From Leguminivora glycinivorella (taxonomy: Eukaryota > Arthropoda > Insecta > Lepidoptera > Tortricidae), in assembly GCF_023078275.1 (NCBI RefSeq), contig NC_062971.1:16368001-16432000 (forward strand): 64,000 bases of DNA, in the 5' to 3' direction. Made by a program: the position numbers and the translations under genes. The notes beneath the pieces were generated by a model that ran no database searches, was not told the DNA's origin, and was given only the letters and a program-made list of their open reading frames with translations. This document shows, piece by piece, positions 37,131 through 48,128 of the stretch (the stretch's first letter is position 1; each line of letters starts with the position of its first letter).

Positions 37131-38190
37131 ATCAATCAATCAATCAATCAAATAATTTATTTGCCAGAATACAGTTACATTGTGTTGGTGTTACATAATT
37201 TTGTGATCAGTGTATTCGGCCCACATACAGGCATGCAAATGTTGATTTAAATATAAACCTAACACATAATTTACCAAAACATTTTTAAATTAATAATCTA
37301 ACATAATACATTCAATACCAATAAATCAAGTCAATAAAATGAAGTCCGGCAATAATTAACATCAACCAATACTTTATACATTATACATTATACAAAAGTT
37401 CCATTACATTCAATAAATTCCTTAACACTATAATAACATTTGTCCAATAACCAGCTCGTCAGTTTACGCTTAAAGAGAGGACCTTGCAGTAGTCTTATCT
37501 CTTCGGGAATGTGGTTGTAAATTTCGATGCACATGTTAAAAGCATTTCGTCTATAAATGTACTTTTCCCAAGCGGTTTGACTAATCCATTCAATACTCTT
37601 ACTCTTGTCTTTCTTTCCATGTTCTGAATCCGAGTTTTAAAATAATGCGGATTCGACTTGACAAATACACAGACTTCTCGTATATATAGACATGGCAAGG
37701 GTAAAATGTGCAGACTTTTAAATAGTGGGACGCAACAGTCGTCGATATATGCATTGCAGATGGCTCTGACACACTTTTTCTGGACTATAAAGACCTTATC
37801 AATATCTACTGCATTGCCCCACAGTATCAGGCCATAAAGTAAAACGGACGATACATACCCGTGATAAGCAGTAAGTGCAGCTTCAAATGAGACAGTACTT
37901 CGTAACCTTTTTAGTGCAAACACAAATCTATCAAGGTTTTTACAAACTTGTTCAATATGCTCCTTCCAATTCAAGTGGTTGTCTATAGTTATTCCTAAAA
38001 ATTTAAAGGTGTCAACTTTCTCGACTTCTTCATTATCATTAATTACACGTATATTAATATCGCTTGGTTCCTCCATGCGCCAATTTGGTAACTCACCTGC
38101 CCCATTTCCTAAATACCAACAGAGAAGTGTACCTTTCTCCCCTTTTTTAACGCAGTAGTACCAGATATTCTCATGGCCTGTGAGTACACG
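37131..38190 (-). mobile_element. 5'-truncated LINE, 3' part only
   Basis: Read on the minus strand, the C-terminal reverse transcriptase region is followed by about 360 bp of 3' untranslated sequence and a (TGAT)n tail at 37131-37150. The 5' junction is not sharp. Homology to the reverse transcriptase fades upstream of 38076, although the frame stays open to a TAA near 38200. Confidence 0.75.
37495..38076 (-). pseudogene. C-terminal fragment of a LINE reverse transcriptase
   Basis: The 193 residues contain the post-catalytic landmarks TFKFLGITIDNHLNWKEHI, AYHGYVSSVLLYGLILWGN and FIVQKKCVRAICN, which align in order with the thumb and C-terminal region of the element at 14538-16418 (FLGLTLDKNLQWSPHI, VMSYGILVWG, LQKRAIRSIYN). 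The catalytic Asp and ADD boxes are missing, so it cannot be functional. The ATG at 38076 is an internal methionine. Divergence from the other copy shows a different LINE family. Confidence 0.85.
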
Positions 38191-39459
38191 TGCTACTTAT
38201 TAGCATACTAAATAATAAATTTGTAACACGCGGTAGAGGCAAATAAATAGGTTTCAAACGGTCGGTAATTTTGATAGGTGTTGTTTTATGTAGCTGTACC
38301 TATGGCCTGCTTTGCTCCGTACCAATTTTAAATAATCCTTAAGTTTCAACCCCATACCGTTTAATAGATTAATAATGTAGGATTTAGCTAAGTCTTTTGG
38401 TCTGATTTTTATGGCATTGGCCTAAATGTAAACAAGCTGATTGCTTGTTGAGAGATCTGCGAACCGTTTCTTTTATAAAGTTTTAGTGTGAATGTCTCTA
38501 TCTAAATGTACTTGGATAGGTACCTATCCAATGCTAGGAAACTGATGCAAGATCGATTAAATTCCTGGTACAGCAGATATTTAGAGACACGACTACACTG
38601 TCATTACCTAAATAGTACATGGGAATTGCAAATTCCTTTCAGTAATAGTAATCTGTACCTACAATTCGTATGATGCACGATGACGCGCAGATTTGTAAAT
38701 CTAACCTTCAGTAACATGACGATACGAGTCAAGGCACGCGTTTTCGTTTATGATTGATGTTGGTAACTACTCGTATTGTTGAAAACAAGTTGTGTATAAA
38801 ATTATTGAAATGCTAGGTCCGTCAACCGTTATCAAGTTTTGACAGCAGTTTACTGATTTAAACTTAAGATTTTTACACAAACTTATTATTATTTTTAATT
38901 TTAAAGAGGAGGAGGAGGTTAGTTTTAACAACATAGTTATCCGTGATTACTAGAAAGACCCGTTTGTAATTTTAAGTTGCATAGCACTTATCAATCTTGT
39001 CGTATGATGTCAGGCCAAACTAGATATAAAAGAAATTAAATAAAATTTTTAATATTATTATGAAATAGTTAAATTGATATTTTGCGATGATTTGGTTATC
39101 ATAATGACTGTAGGTACCTAAAACAAACAAGCTTTTATGATAAGCCGCGATTGAACAGAAGCGACAGGGCGATCATACGATGTTATCGCGGTAATCCGTC
39201 TACCTGGTGTATTTAAATGTATTCAAATTACGAGACAGGTGACTTTGATACTCGTATCAGTTGGGGTAATGCATTTGATAACTTCGTGTAAAATTATTGA
39301 TATTGATGACTAACCATTTTTAGAAAATAAAAGGTATCGTTTTACGTTATCGAAAACTAGGTATTTTCTAAGCTCGTGGTTTTATTCTGGAAACTGTAAC
39401 GGCGTAGGTCTAACCTTGATGCCTCGAAAATGAATAACTATCTATAAACGAAATAAGGC
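38191..39459. other. Unassigned DNA
   Basis: No supported gene or repeat. Confidence 0.4.
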
Positions 39460-39782
39460 GTTATTCTGCGAAACCCATGTTAATCAAAATCTAGAAGATT
39501 ACTTTGCTAATCCGCCTATAGATATCGTCCTAGTCAATCAAAGCTACCCCGTTTTACTCATGCAACTATTGTTGCATGCAACTAATGCAACGTTATGCAA
39601 CTAATATTCCTATCAACCCACTGCAAAAATAAATACCTACGCAAATAAATATAACAACCCACCACCAAGAACGACCACCATACAAAACTCGACATGCGTT
39701 TCGCCTCTCTACGAAGTATCCTCAGGTTATGTATTAGCGGATTAGCAAAGTAATCTTCTAGTTTTTGATTTTGGCGAATAAC
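39460..39782. mobile_element. MITE with roughly 50-bp inverted ends
   Basis: CTAGAAGATTACTTTGCTAA (39491-39510) is mirrored by TTAGCAAAGTAATCTTCTAG (39742-39761). The arms extend outward to GTTATTC at the left and GAATAAC at the right. The interior lacks coding potential. Confidence 0.75.
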
Positions 39783-40555
39783 TATACGTACACTTTGGGC
39801 TTAGTTAAACAGTCTCTGTGACTTAAATGTTTCAATTTTAACTACATACCTTTATCTTAAATTTTCAGACATTACTACGATTATAAATACTTTAGTAAAT
39901 GAAATAACATTTTTGCCATTTTTCCCAAGTGGAAACCAAAACTCTGATCACTAGTATCGTGCAATTCAATCATATTCTCTTAATCATATTCGTGCATGAA
40001 TTAACAAGAGCAGTACGCACGATAACTAAATTCTGATGTCAGTTTAAGTACGATCGTATTGGTATACTAATCTAGCGAAGGAACCTGCCACCATATCATG
40101 CGCTATCAGTCGCTGGCCACACCTTCAACAAGTCCACTAATTATAATTGCAGCCATAATCAAATATATTAATCCTAGCGCCATTTCAATAGTATAGGTAT
40201 ACATAAATTTAAATTTATATTTCTAGGTAGGTACTTACAAATTACAACATCGTAACATCACAGATAAATCAAATCGGTGCAGCCCGAACCATGTCGGTAC
40301 TGTGACAATGTCGATTTTCGATTTTTGGGAATTTATTTACTATTAAACAAGATAGCAACAGCGCAGATTTTTTAGTTCAAGTCAAGTTATTGCTAACTTG
40401 CTGATAGTTAATAAAATAAGTTCCCAAAAATCGTCGTTGTCACAACTCGCCTTTGTCACAACTCACATCGGTCACCCCATTGAACTAGTTTGTCGATAGT
40501 TATTTAAGAAATGTAATTTGACATTATTTGCCAGCCGCTTTTTGATGACGGAAAA
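39783..40555. other. Unassigned DNA
   Basis: No supported gene or repeat. Confidence 0.4.
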
Positions 40556-40700
40556 CGTCGTGGGGTAATCGGACTACTCCTAACCGGGCCTAGTAATGTA
40601 CAGGTAACCTCTGGGTTGGGAGGTCAGATGGAACTCGGTTTCGTAAAAACTAGGTATGCCAATTCTCGGGATTAGTTACCAAGTTGGACCCCAGATTTCC
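40556..40700 (-). mobile_element. SINE-like repeat, minus-strand copy
   Basis: On the minus strand it reads AACTAATCCCGAGAATTGGC, CTAGTTTTTACGAAACCGAG and CATCTGACCTCCCAACCCAG, matching the plus-strand copies at 47933-48128 and partly 54640-54790. Confidence 0.65.
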
Positions 40701-42113
40701 ACGAACCGTGTCAAGATGACAGACTAATGAATATCAGGTAGGTACATACATACATACTACGAACAGAAATCTCGTTGCAAGTGTCGCAACGACATACATT
40801 AGTTACTGTTCACGAATCGATTTTATATGACCATATGTAAATCACCAGTAAATCTGCAGTAACTTCATACAAAAATTACCTAGGTACTAGAAGGAGACTG
40901 GGACTTCAGTTTGTTCAATTATGGATAATTCCACCCATGTCTTTGATTCGATAATTTATTACAAAGAATAATTAACAAACAATCAGGCACATTATCACTA
41001 AATAGATCAATTCACGCCGCTGAAAAAACTGTAAGTACCATTTGTTGTTTTGCTCTTGTTTTGAGAAGGTGATATGAGTTCAAGTTTGGACAATATTTTG
41101 TAATTATAACTGGTAGATTTATCAACATATTATGTGTTAAATATTCGTAATCGTCTCACGTGTCAGGTTTCATATCAATCTGTTCAACCTGCTTCCTATT
41201 AAAGGCAGGTGCCCGCGCATGGCCCACATTTTTCCACAAACACCTGACGTTATCGATCATGTTTATTCAGCCGATAAATTAAACTCGCATGCTCTATGCG
41301 CCGGCGCAATATTCGCAACTAGGGTTTGCAAACCGGATAGGTACATTTTTTTTTTATTAGCGGTAGTATGACGGTGCGGTAGCCCGGTCTTTTAAAAAGA
41401 TAATTATTACACCTAAATGTAATTAATTTTTTGCTTGACATAAAGCATAGTTTTGAATTCATGAACAATAAATAAATAAAACTTACCAATAAAAGTTATC
41501 GCTTATCAAACAAGGAAAAAACAAAAGTTAGCATTACGTAAGTACATCATCTAGGTACCTCAAGTCACATGTATATTACCTACATACAACTTTCTCATTC
41601 GTTTTTTTGGTCTGTTTAACTTATTCCATCCATTCGTCACCTTTACCTCAATTAAAACAGAAAATGTCTTGTAGTTATTTATGCGTATTTTTAATTTATT
41701 TTGATCCGGTAATTTTAACCGGATTCGGTTATTTCCTAAAAAGTGCCGGATATAACCGAATCCCTAATCCGCCGGAACGTATAGTGCAAGCCCTATTCGC
41801 GACGTTTCTCGGAATACGTATGTTTGCACTCTGATATTGGAAAGATATTCAATTGATCGAATATGGGTCATCTTGATTATCGCACTTGGACGGTTAGGGT
41901 GGGTCTTGGAATGCTAAATTGACTGACTCATTGGATATGCGAAATTTCATTTGTAACGAATATTTGGGCCCTCTTATGTCATGGACATGGGTACTGAAAC
42001 TACTGAATATTAAACACATACATTAAAAAGAGACATCTACCCTGCTACTGTAAACAGTTTATACCTATGCTAAAGAAATAAAATATTTTGTACATACATT
42101 TTACATACCATTA
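40701..42113. other. Unassigned DNA with a GC-rich palindrome
   Basis: GCGCCGGCGC lies at 41298-41307 in a block (41210-41330) of mixed composition. No exon is supported; the 75-codon frame at 41607 has no domain. Confidence 0.4.
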
Positions 42114-42246
42114 GTGCGTTTTCACATTATCCGATCCGATATCGGATGTCGGAAGGATTTCAATGGAAAAAATCCAAGATGACGCCTGGAATGTATGGAA
42201 TATCGGTCCGACATCCGATATCGGATCGGATAATGTGAAAACTCAC
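42114..42246. mobile_element. 133-bp MITE, family E copy 1 (Harbinger-like target)
   Basis: GTGCGTTTTCACATTATCCG extends about 38 bp and is mirrored by CGGATAATGTGAAAACTCAC. Flanks are TTA and TGA. The second copy, at 47729-47861, is also exactly 133 bp and is flanked by TAA on both sides. A 3-bp TWA-type duplication is typical of PIF/Harbinger; the superfamily call is inferred. Confidence 0.85.
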
Positions 42247-42856
42247 TGAGGCAGAACACATGAAACCACTCAAGTTTAAGTGCCACTGTTGGCTATTAGG
42301 GGTTAAAAGAAAACAAAAACGAAATTGTCACATCGCAGTAACAGGTTGCCCCGCCTCTCGCCTATACACAACCCATATCCCACCGTCGATTTTTACGACA
42401 CCCACGGGAAGAAAGGATGGTGAAATTCTTAACCCGACACCACACGGGAAAACTTTACTAAACTTTTGGCAAAATGTAGATTTGGTATGTTATTGTTAGT
42501 GGTCGTTTTGGTGGCAACAAGTTTGTGGGAATTTAATGATCAAACGAAGCGATAAGGTCCAGAAAAACCGTAGCGACCTTCAAGTGCACAGGACAGAAGC
42601 GAATAGTGAAATCTAGTATCCGAGGCCAAGATCCACTTCTGATCGCTAGTCCAGCGACGTACTTTAGTAGATTTGTTATAATTATGTACCAAATCAAATT
42701 TGTTATATAGGTATGTACCAGGTCAAAAGTGCAACCATTTTACGTAGTCGAACTTTATTTTGACCACAACTTATTTAGCAAACGTTTGGGTTATCGATAT
42801 TATCATCTAAGTATATTCCATATATATGTCAATTAGGCAATTTTTCTTTTATTATT
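42247..42856. other. Unassigned DNA
   Basis: No supported gene or repeat. Confidence 0.4.
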
Positions 42857-43277
42857 TAATATCTGGGCGACCGAGCTTCGCTCGGTTCTATTTTAATATA
42901 TCACGTCTTTAGATAAAATAAAACTCTTATAAATACAAAAACAAAAAAAAAGACAAAAAACAAAAACTTAATTTCTGGCCGGGATACGATCTATCTGCGT
43001 ACATTAGACCGATCTTGTACGACTGAGCTAAGCGGAATCGATGCGCGCACGGCGAAATTACCGACCATATTTTACGTTTACTAACGCGAAATAAAAACTC
43101 ATGAAAACTCGAAAATTCGCGTTTTCCGGGATCTAAGGCTACGCTAGATCGATTTTTGACCCCCGAAAACCCCCACATAACAAATTTCAGCGATATCGTT
43201 AGAGCAGTTTCCGAGATCGTCGGTATAAATAAATAAATAAATAAATATACAAGAATTGCTCGTTTAAAAGTATAAGA
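42857..43277 (-). mobile_element. Non-autonomous Helitron, family B copy 3
   Basis: On the minus strand it starts TCTTATACTTTTAAACGAGC and has a short (TTTA)n. It contains the same body as 8237-8743 and ends with ACCGAGCGAAGCTCGGTCGC. The tRNA-like cargo (about 42975-43040) has lost its box B part. The terminal CTAG is not seen. Confidence 0.8.
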
Positions 43278-43407
43278 TTTATAGTCAGTCCTATTACTTA
43301 AGTAAGTATATAAATAAGGTACACGGTATCTATATTACAGCATTATCGCTACTAACGTACCTACAAGTGAAATTATTTATGAAGTTTTTAAGGATGATGA
43401 GACCTAG

Positions 43408-43531
43408 CAGGCAAGTATCGTCGCCCGATAAATGATAAAACATCTGGCCATCCCTATCGCACTATTTGTAGGTGCGGTAGGGCCGGCCAGATGTTTTATC
43501 ATTTATAGCGCGACCATAACTACTTGCCTGG
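43408..43531. mobile_element. Palindromic MITE, family D copy 2
   Basis: CAGGCAAGTA...GCCCGATAAATGATAAAACA is mirrored by GTTTTATCATTTATAGCGCG...TACTTGCCTG. Core and arms match 5661-5761. Confidence 0.8.
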
Positions 43532-44024
43532 CTGGAATCGAAACGGCGCGGCGCGGCGGCTAACCGGCTAACCACTAAACACTACACCACACGTGACAGG
43601 CAGAACTACGGCGGTAGTTACTCGGCCCAAATCTTCTAGATGTATGCTATCTTTCAAAGGCTAGGACATAATTTATTTTTAAAACTTCTGAAACATTGTT
43701 GTACAAAGTGACGAGTAAAGCCTACGGTTTAATGTGTTGCTCTTGTCTCAGAAACACCACAATGAAGAAAACTACACTACGCAGATATTGACTCAGTTGC
43801 ATTACTCGAAATTCAGTATTCAGATTATATACTTATATCCGAAGCGCGGAAACTACAAGATAATATAACTTATTGTGGAACACTACGAGTACATATAAGT
43901 ATGTATAAATGAGTAACGCTATCACGCTTATCGGCGGATTGGCATTTGCATAAACAACGCTAGACGAAGGGAGTGCCACTGACATCATATTATATTTATT
44001 CTGCCTTTGATTTTCCTGTAATAC
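43532..44024. other. Unassigned DNA
   Basis: A GC-rich segment with tRNA-like wording (CGGCTAACCGGCTAACCACT) near 43555-43590 could be an eroded SINE. Nothing else. Confidence 0.35.
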
Positions 44025-44335
44025 TTAAACCAGCGCGACTAAGAAAAACAAGTACCTAACTATACTTAGGTAGGTACTCCATTTTTTTAAGAGTAGAGTA
44101 ATAACGGCCGATTTCACCTAAGTTTCATCAAATAGTTTTCAGTCATCTCAAGAAAATACAAATAATATGACTTGGAAATAAGTTGTTCATGTTATGGTTA
44201 AAATGCAAAGAGTCAAATATGTTAGCTTATAAATAGTTTTCCTAAAAATCGCACGGCGACAATCGCACGACTTTTCTAATCCAAAAAAAATGGAGTAAGT
44301 ATAGTATGTTTCTTAGGTGCGCTGCGCTGGTTTAA
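44025..44335. mobile_element. MITE flanked by TTAA
   Basis: TTAA (44025-44028) precedes ACCAGCGC, and GCGCTGGT precedes TTAA (44332-44335). Inner arms TACTCCATTTTTTT and AAAAAAAATGGAGTA also pair. The TTAA duplication suggests piggyBac-type mobilisation; this is inferred from the target only. Confidence 0.75.
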
Positions 44336-45634
44336 GAACCAATAAAGGGATAAATAATAGTAGTAATTTAGTTACTACATATTAGAAAGGACATTTTCGT
44401 CCTTTATGCAATTATATTTAATTTTGTCACCTGTCGTATCGCTGACATTATAATCCAGGACTGGGATACAAAAGAAACGAAATTATGAAGCTATAATAGA
44501 AAGCAGCAAATAGCTCGTGACTTATGTATGTTAAATTTACCCCGACAATACCGGTTCTGATGTAGGTAGTGGTAGTTACATGTGTTGCCCGCAAAAACCC
44601 GGGAGAGATATCTAGAATATATAGAACGCGTTAATTCAGAATGGTGCTCAGATTTGTCAAATCTGACGATTGGTATTATACCTATTTGTATTACTATCCA
44701 GAGTATCCAGTATCCTTCATGAATGAACGATCTGACCATTAAATATGTTTTACATATTATATTCATTATATTATCGTGTAGCCTATTTTTTTAAGAGGGC
44801 ATTCAACGAAAACGTCGTAATAATGTAAAATTGATAGTTTTAGTCGGCAAAATGCTACACTTTCCGTCATCTAAAAGACTTATTAAGTTCAGGATTCGAT
44901 TAGGACATCTTCTTAACTTACATGTTGTGAGACTGGATTTTTAAAAACTAACTCACTTAATTAATTATGATTTTTTTTCTGGTGCATGTTTAGGAAAACC
45001 CGCGAAAAGTGCTGACTTAGTCCGTCTAATTTGTAAAATTTGGATAGTTTTGAATGCTTCAAGTGGTAAATTTGTATTATGTATATCCTGTACTACAATC
45101 ATCTGAGACTACTTCTTTGTTATAAGGCTTTAGAATAGAGTAAATGAGGATATGATGAATCCAATTTGTTTCAGAAATCACCTCAGAATAAGTGTCAATT
45201 TCTTCGAAAACTTACGTGTTTTTGAAGTAGTTTTAATATAAAAATAATCTGCAACGCTTACTCAAACAGATTTTATGCAAAAGTATTCTATTAATTGCAA
45301 TTTAATATTTTTGACGATTTTTTAAAAATGCCTCCTTATTACCGGTTACGCGCGCTTGCGATGTCAGTACCGCGGCAGAGCTTGTAGAGGCAGGACGTAT
45401 ATTAGTCCGCTCCGCACGCGGCTCGACGATCGCGAAGTTATTTTGTCATTGTGTGCGGCACCCGCCGTGTCCAAAACCGCACTTGTGTGCGTGTTTGGCT
45501 GTACTGTTGCATGTATACTGCGACCGAAAACTTTGATCCTTGGGTTGACGACTTTGGTAACTAACTAATTAACTTGACTAATATTTTTAGTAAGTATTAT
45601 TTATTATTGAATATCATTTGAGGTTACTGACTCG
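44336..45634. other. Unassigned DNA with a GC-rich island
   Basis: 45345-45480 is GC-rich. No exon supported. Confidence 0.4.
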
Positions 45635-46510
45635 TCTCAACAAAATCTTTGACAATAGATGGTACTCAGGATCTGATGATGAAGTCAGATGGTAGTCATG
45701 AGTTCTCATCAACCAGGTCTTGAAACCATTTCGTGTTTGGGCTCGTTTGATTCGCCTCAACAAGATCTTTGACAAGAGGTGATGGTACCCAGGATCTGAT
45801 GATGAAGCCGGAAGGTAGTTATGAGTTCTCATCAACCAGGTCTTGAAACCATTTCGTGTTTGGGCTCGTTTGATTTGCCTCAACAAGATCTTTGACAAGA
45901 GGTGATGGTACCCAGGATCTGATGATGAAGCCGGAAGGTAGTCATGAGTTCTCATCAACCAGGTCTTGAAACCATTTCGTGTTTGGGCTCGTTTGGTTCG
46001 TCTCAACAAGATCTTTGACAAGAGATGGTACCCAGGATCTGATGATGAAGCTGGAAGGTAGTCAAGAGAATTCATCAACCAGGTCTTGAAACCACTCCGT
46101 GTTTGGGCTCGTTTGGTTCGTCTCAACAAGATCTTTGACAAGAGATGGTACCCAGGATCTGATGATGAAGCTGGAAGGTAGTCAAGAGAATTCATCAACC
46201 AGGTCTTGAAACCACTCCGTGTTTGGGCTCGTTTGGTTCGTCTCAACAAGATCTTTGACAAGAGATGGTACCCAGGATCTGATGGTGAAGCCGGAAGGTA
46301 GTCGAGAGTATTCAACAACCAGGTCTTGAAACTCTTCTGTGTTTGGGCTCGTTTGATTCGTCTCAACAAGATCTTTGACAAGAGATGGTACCCAGGTTCT
46401 GATGATGAAGCTGGAAGGTAGTCAAGAGTATTCCACGACCAGGTCTTGAAACCACTTCGTGTTTGGGTTCGTTTGATTCGTCTCAACAAGATCTTTGCCA
46501 AGAGATGGTA
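45635..46510. repeat. 120-bp minisatellite, seven units plus a partial
   Basis: The landmark TCTCAACAAGATCTTTGACA (or a close variant) recurs at 45635, 45755, 45878, 46001, 46121, 46241, 46361 and 46481, giving steps of 120, 123, 123, 120, 120, 120 and 120. The 3-bp additions come from GTGATGG in place of GATGG. A 295-codon minus-strand frame reads through as a 40-41-residue repeat, but no ATG opens it and a period divisible by three keeps any open frame open. I treat it as satellite DNA rather than a gene. Confidence 0.85.
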
Positions 46511-46662
46511 ATCACTCTTTTATACTCTGGCGCATCCACTGTCTCAGTGTGTCAACAGTCAACTAAAGCAGGTAGGCGTAGCGTAGAGTTGTATTTCCTT
46601 ACAAAAAACCAATACATAGATGTGGACCTTCCTGTGCTCCATGCAATTAAAACAACATAATA

Positions 46663-46746
46663 TTTAAAAACCGGCCGAGAGCGTGTCGGGTCACGCTCAG
46701 TGCCTACACTGAGCGTGGCCCGACACGCTCTCGGCCGGTTTTTAAA
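46663..46746. repeat. 84-bp palindrome at the 5' end of the family A copy
   Basis: TTTAAAAACCGGCCGAGAGC...CACGCTCAGTG is mirrored almost perfectly by CACTGAGCGTG...GCTCTCGGCCGGTTTTTAAA with only a few unpaired bases at the centre. It would extrude as a long cruciform or fold as a long RNA hairpin. Confidence 0.85.
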
Positions 46747-47275
46747 GCCGCGTTGGTAAATAGCCGCTCGGCTCTTCCGTAGTTTTCCATATTTTTCAAA
46801 AACTACAGAACCTATCAAGTTCAAAACAGTTTTCCTAGAAAGTTTATAAAGTTCTACTTTTGTGATTTTTAAATATTTTTTAAATATATGGTTAAAAAGT
46901 TAGAGTGGGGGGGACACACTTTTTTTCTTTAGGAGCGATTATTCCCGAAAATATTAATATTATCAAAAAACGATTTCAGTAATTCATTTTTAAATACCTA
47001 TCCAACAATAAATCATACGTTAGGGTTGAAATGAAAAAAAAAATCACTCCCTACTTTAGGTACGTGTAGGGGGTACCCTAATAAAACATTTTTTCCACTT
47101 TTTATTTTTGCACTTTGTCGGCGTGACTGATATACATATTGGTACCAAATTTCAGCTCTCTAGTTCTAACGGTCACTGAGATTATCCGCGGACGGACGGA
47201 CGGACGGAGGGACAGACAGACAGACATGGCGAAACTATAAGGGTTCCTAGTTGACTACGAAACCCTAAAAACACA
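46663..47275 (+). mobile_element. Non-autonomous element, family A copy 2
   Basis: The body matches 648-1195, including CCTATCAAGTTCAAAACAGT, TTGGTACCAAATTTCAGCTC, a (GGAC)n tract and the end GACTACGAAACCCT. Its 5' leader is doubled into a hairpin (46663-46746), and the left AGGGTTCCGTAG end is reduced to CTTCCGTAG. Confidence 0.75.
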
Positions 47276-47428
47276 TTTTAAATATTAAACTTATATTGAC
47301 CGGGATATAGACCGTGAATATAAGTCTAATGAAAATAACCGTGAATCATTCAAAAGTCAAAACTCTTACACTTTAAATATAAAAAAAAAACTACTTAAAA
47401 TTAAAGAAAACCGATCTTAGTTCCATTA

Positions 47429-47919
47429 TATACAGAGTGGGGCTTGTAACAAAGGCGAAGAATTGAACTGTAGGCTATTCTCCTTATACTGATCAACATT
47501 TATTCAGTGACTTTTAAAAATTATGAAGTCTTTAAATTTTTAATTTTTCATACAAAATAAATATTAGCTTCAATGTACGCCATTATTGTTGTCATTGACG
47601 TTGTCTGTCACACTTTAGACTTAACAGAATTCGCAATACATTACCTCTTAGAAAAAACTTTCAAGGGTGATAAAAATCAAAATACAAGTTATTTTTAAAA
47701 GTCGCCGAACAAATGTTGATCAGTATAAGTGCGTTTTCACATTATCCGATCCGATATCGGATGTCGGACCGATATCCCATACATTACAGGCGCCATCTTG
47801 GATTTTTTCTATTGAAATGCTTCCGACATCCGATATCGGATCGGATAGTGTGAAAACGGCTTAAGGAGAATAGCCTAGAGTTCAATTCTTCGCCTTTGTT
47901 ACAGGCCCCACTCTGTATA
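47429..47919. mobile_element. Fold-back MITE with more than 70-bp inverted ends, interrupted by another MITE
   Basis: TACAGAGTGGGGCTTGTAAC...GAAGAATTGAACTGTAGGCTATTCTCC at the left is mirrored at the right end. TA dinucleotides flank, suggesting Tc1/mariner-type mobilisation. The right arm is split by the 133-bp element at 47729-47861. Confidence 0.8.
47729..47861. mobile_element. 133-bp MITE, family E copy 2, nested
   Basis: It has the same 38-bp inverted ends and length as 42114-42246, but the interior is inverted. TAA occurs immediately on both sides (47726-47728 and 47862-47864). Comparison with the uninterrupted left arm of the host MITE shows a single TAA at the empty site, so the duplication is direct evidence of insertion. 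Confidence 0.9.
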
Positions 47920-47932
47920 TGTACCTAGAAAA

Positions 47933-48128
47933 CATCATCATCTTCCTTGCGTTATCCCGGCATTTGCCACGGCTCATGGGAGCCTGCGGTCCACTTTGAC
48001 AACTAATCCCAAGATTTGGCGTAGGCACTAGTTTTTACGAAAGCGACTGCCATCTGACCTTTCAACCCAAAGGGTAAACTAGACCTTATTGGAATAAGTC
48101 CGGTTTCCTCACGATGTTTTCACCGAAA
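47933..48128 (+). mobile_element. SINE-like interspersed repeat
   Basis: CATCATCATCTTCCTTGCGT, ATTTGCCACGGCTCATGGGA, TTTGACAACTAATCCCAAGA and GGTTTCCTCACGATGTTTTC are shared in order with 54640-54790 and, in part, the minus-strand copy at 40556-40700. From memory this is a widespread lepidopteran repeat. Confidence 0.7.

Noticed and set aside
45614..46501. 295-codon minus-strand frame as a repeat-protein gene
   Set aside because: It begins at TTG with no ATG, coincides exactly with a 120-bp minisatellite, and a period divisible by three keeps any open frame open. It is kept only as an observation.
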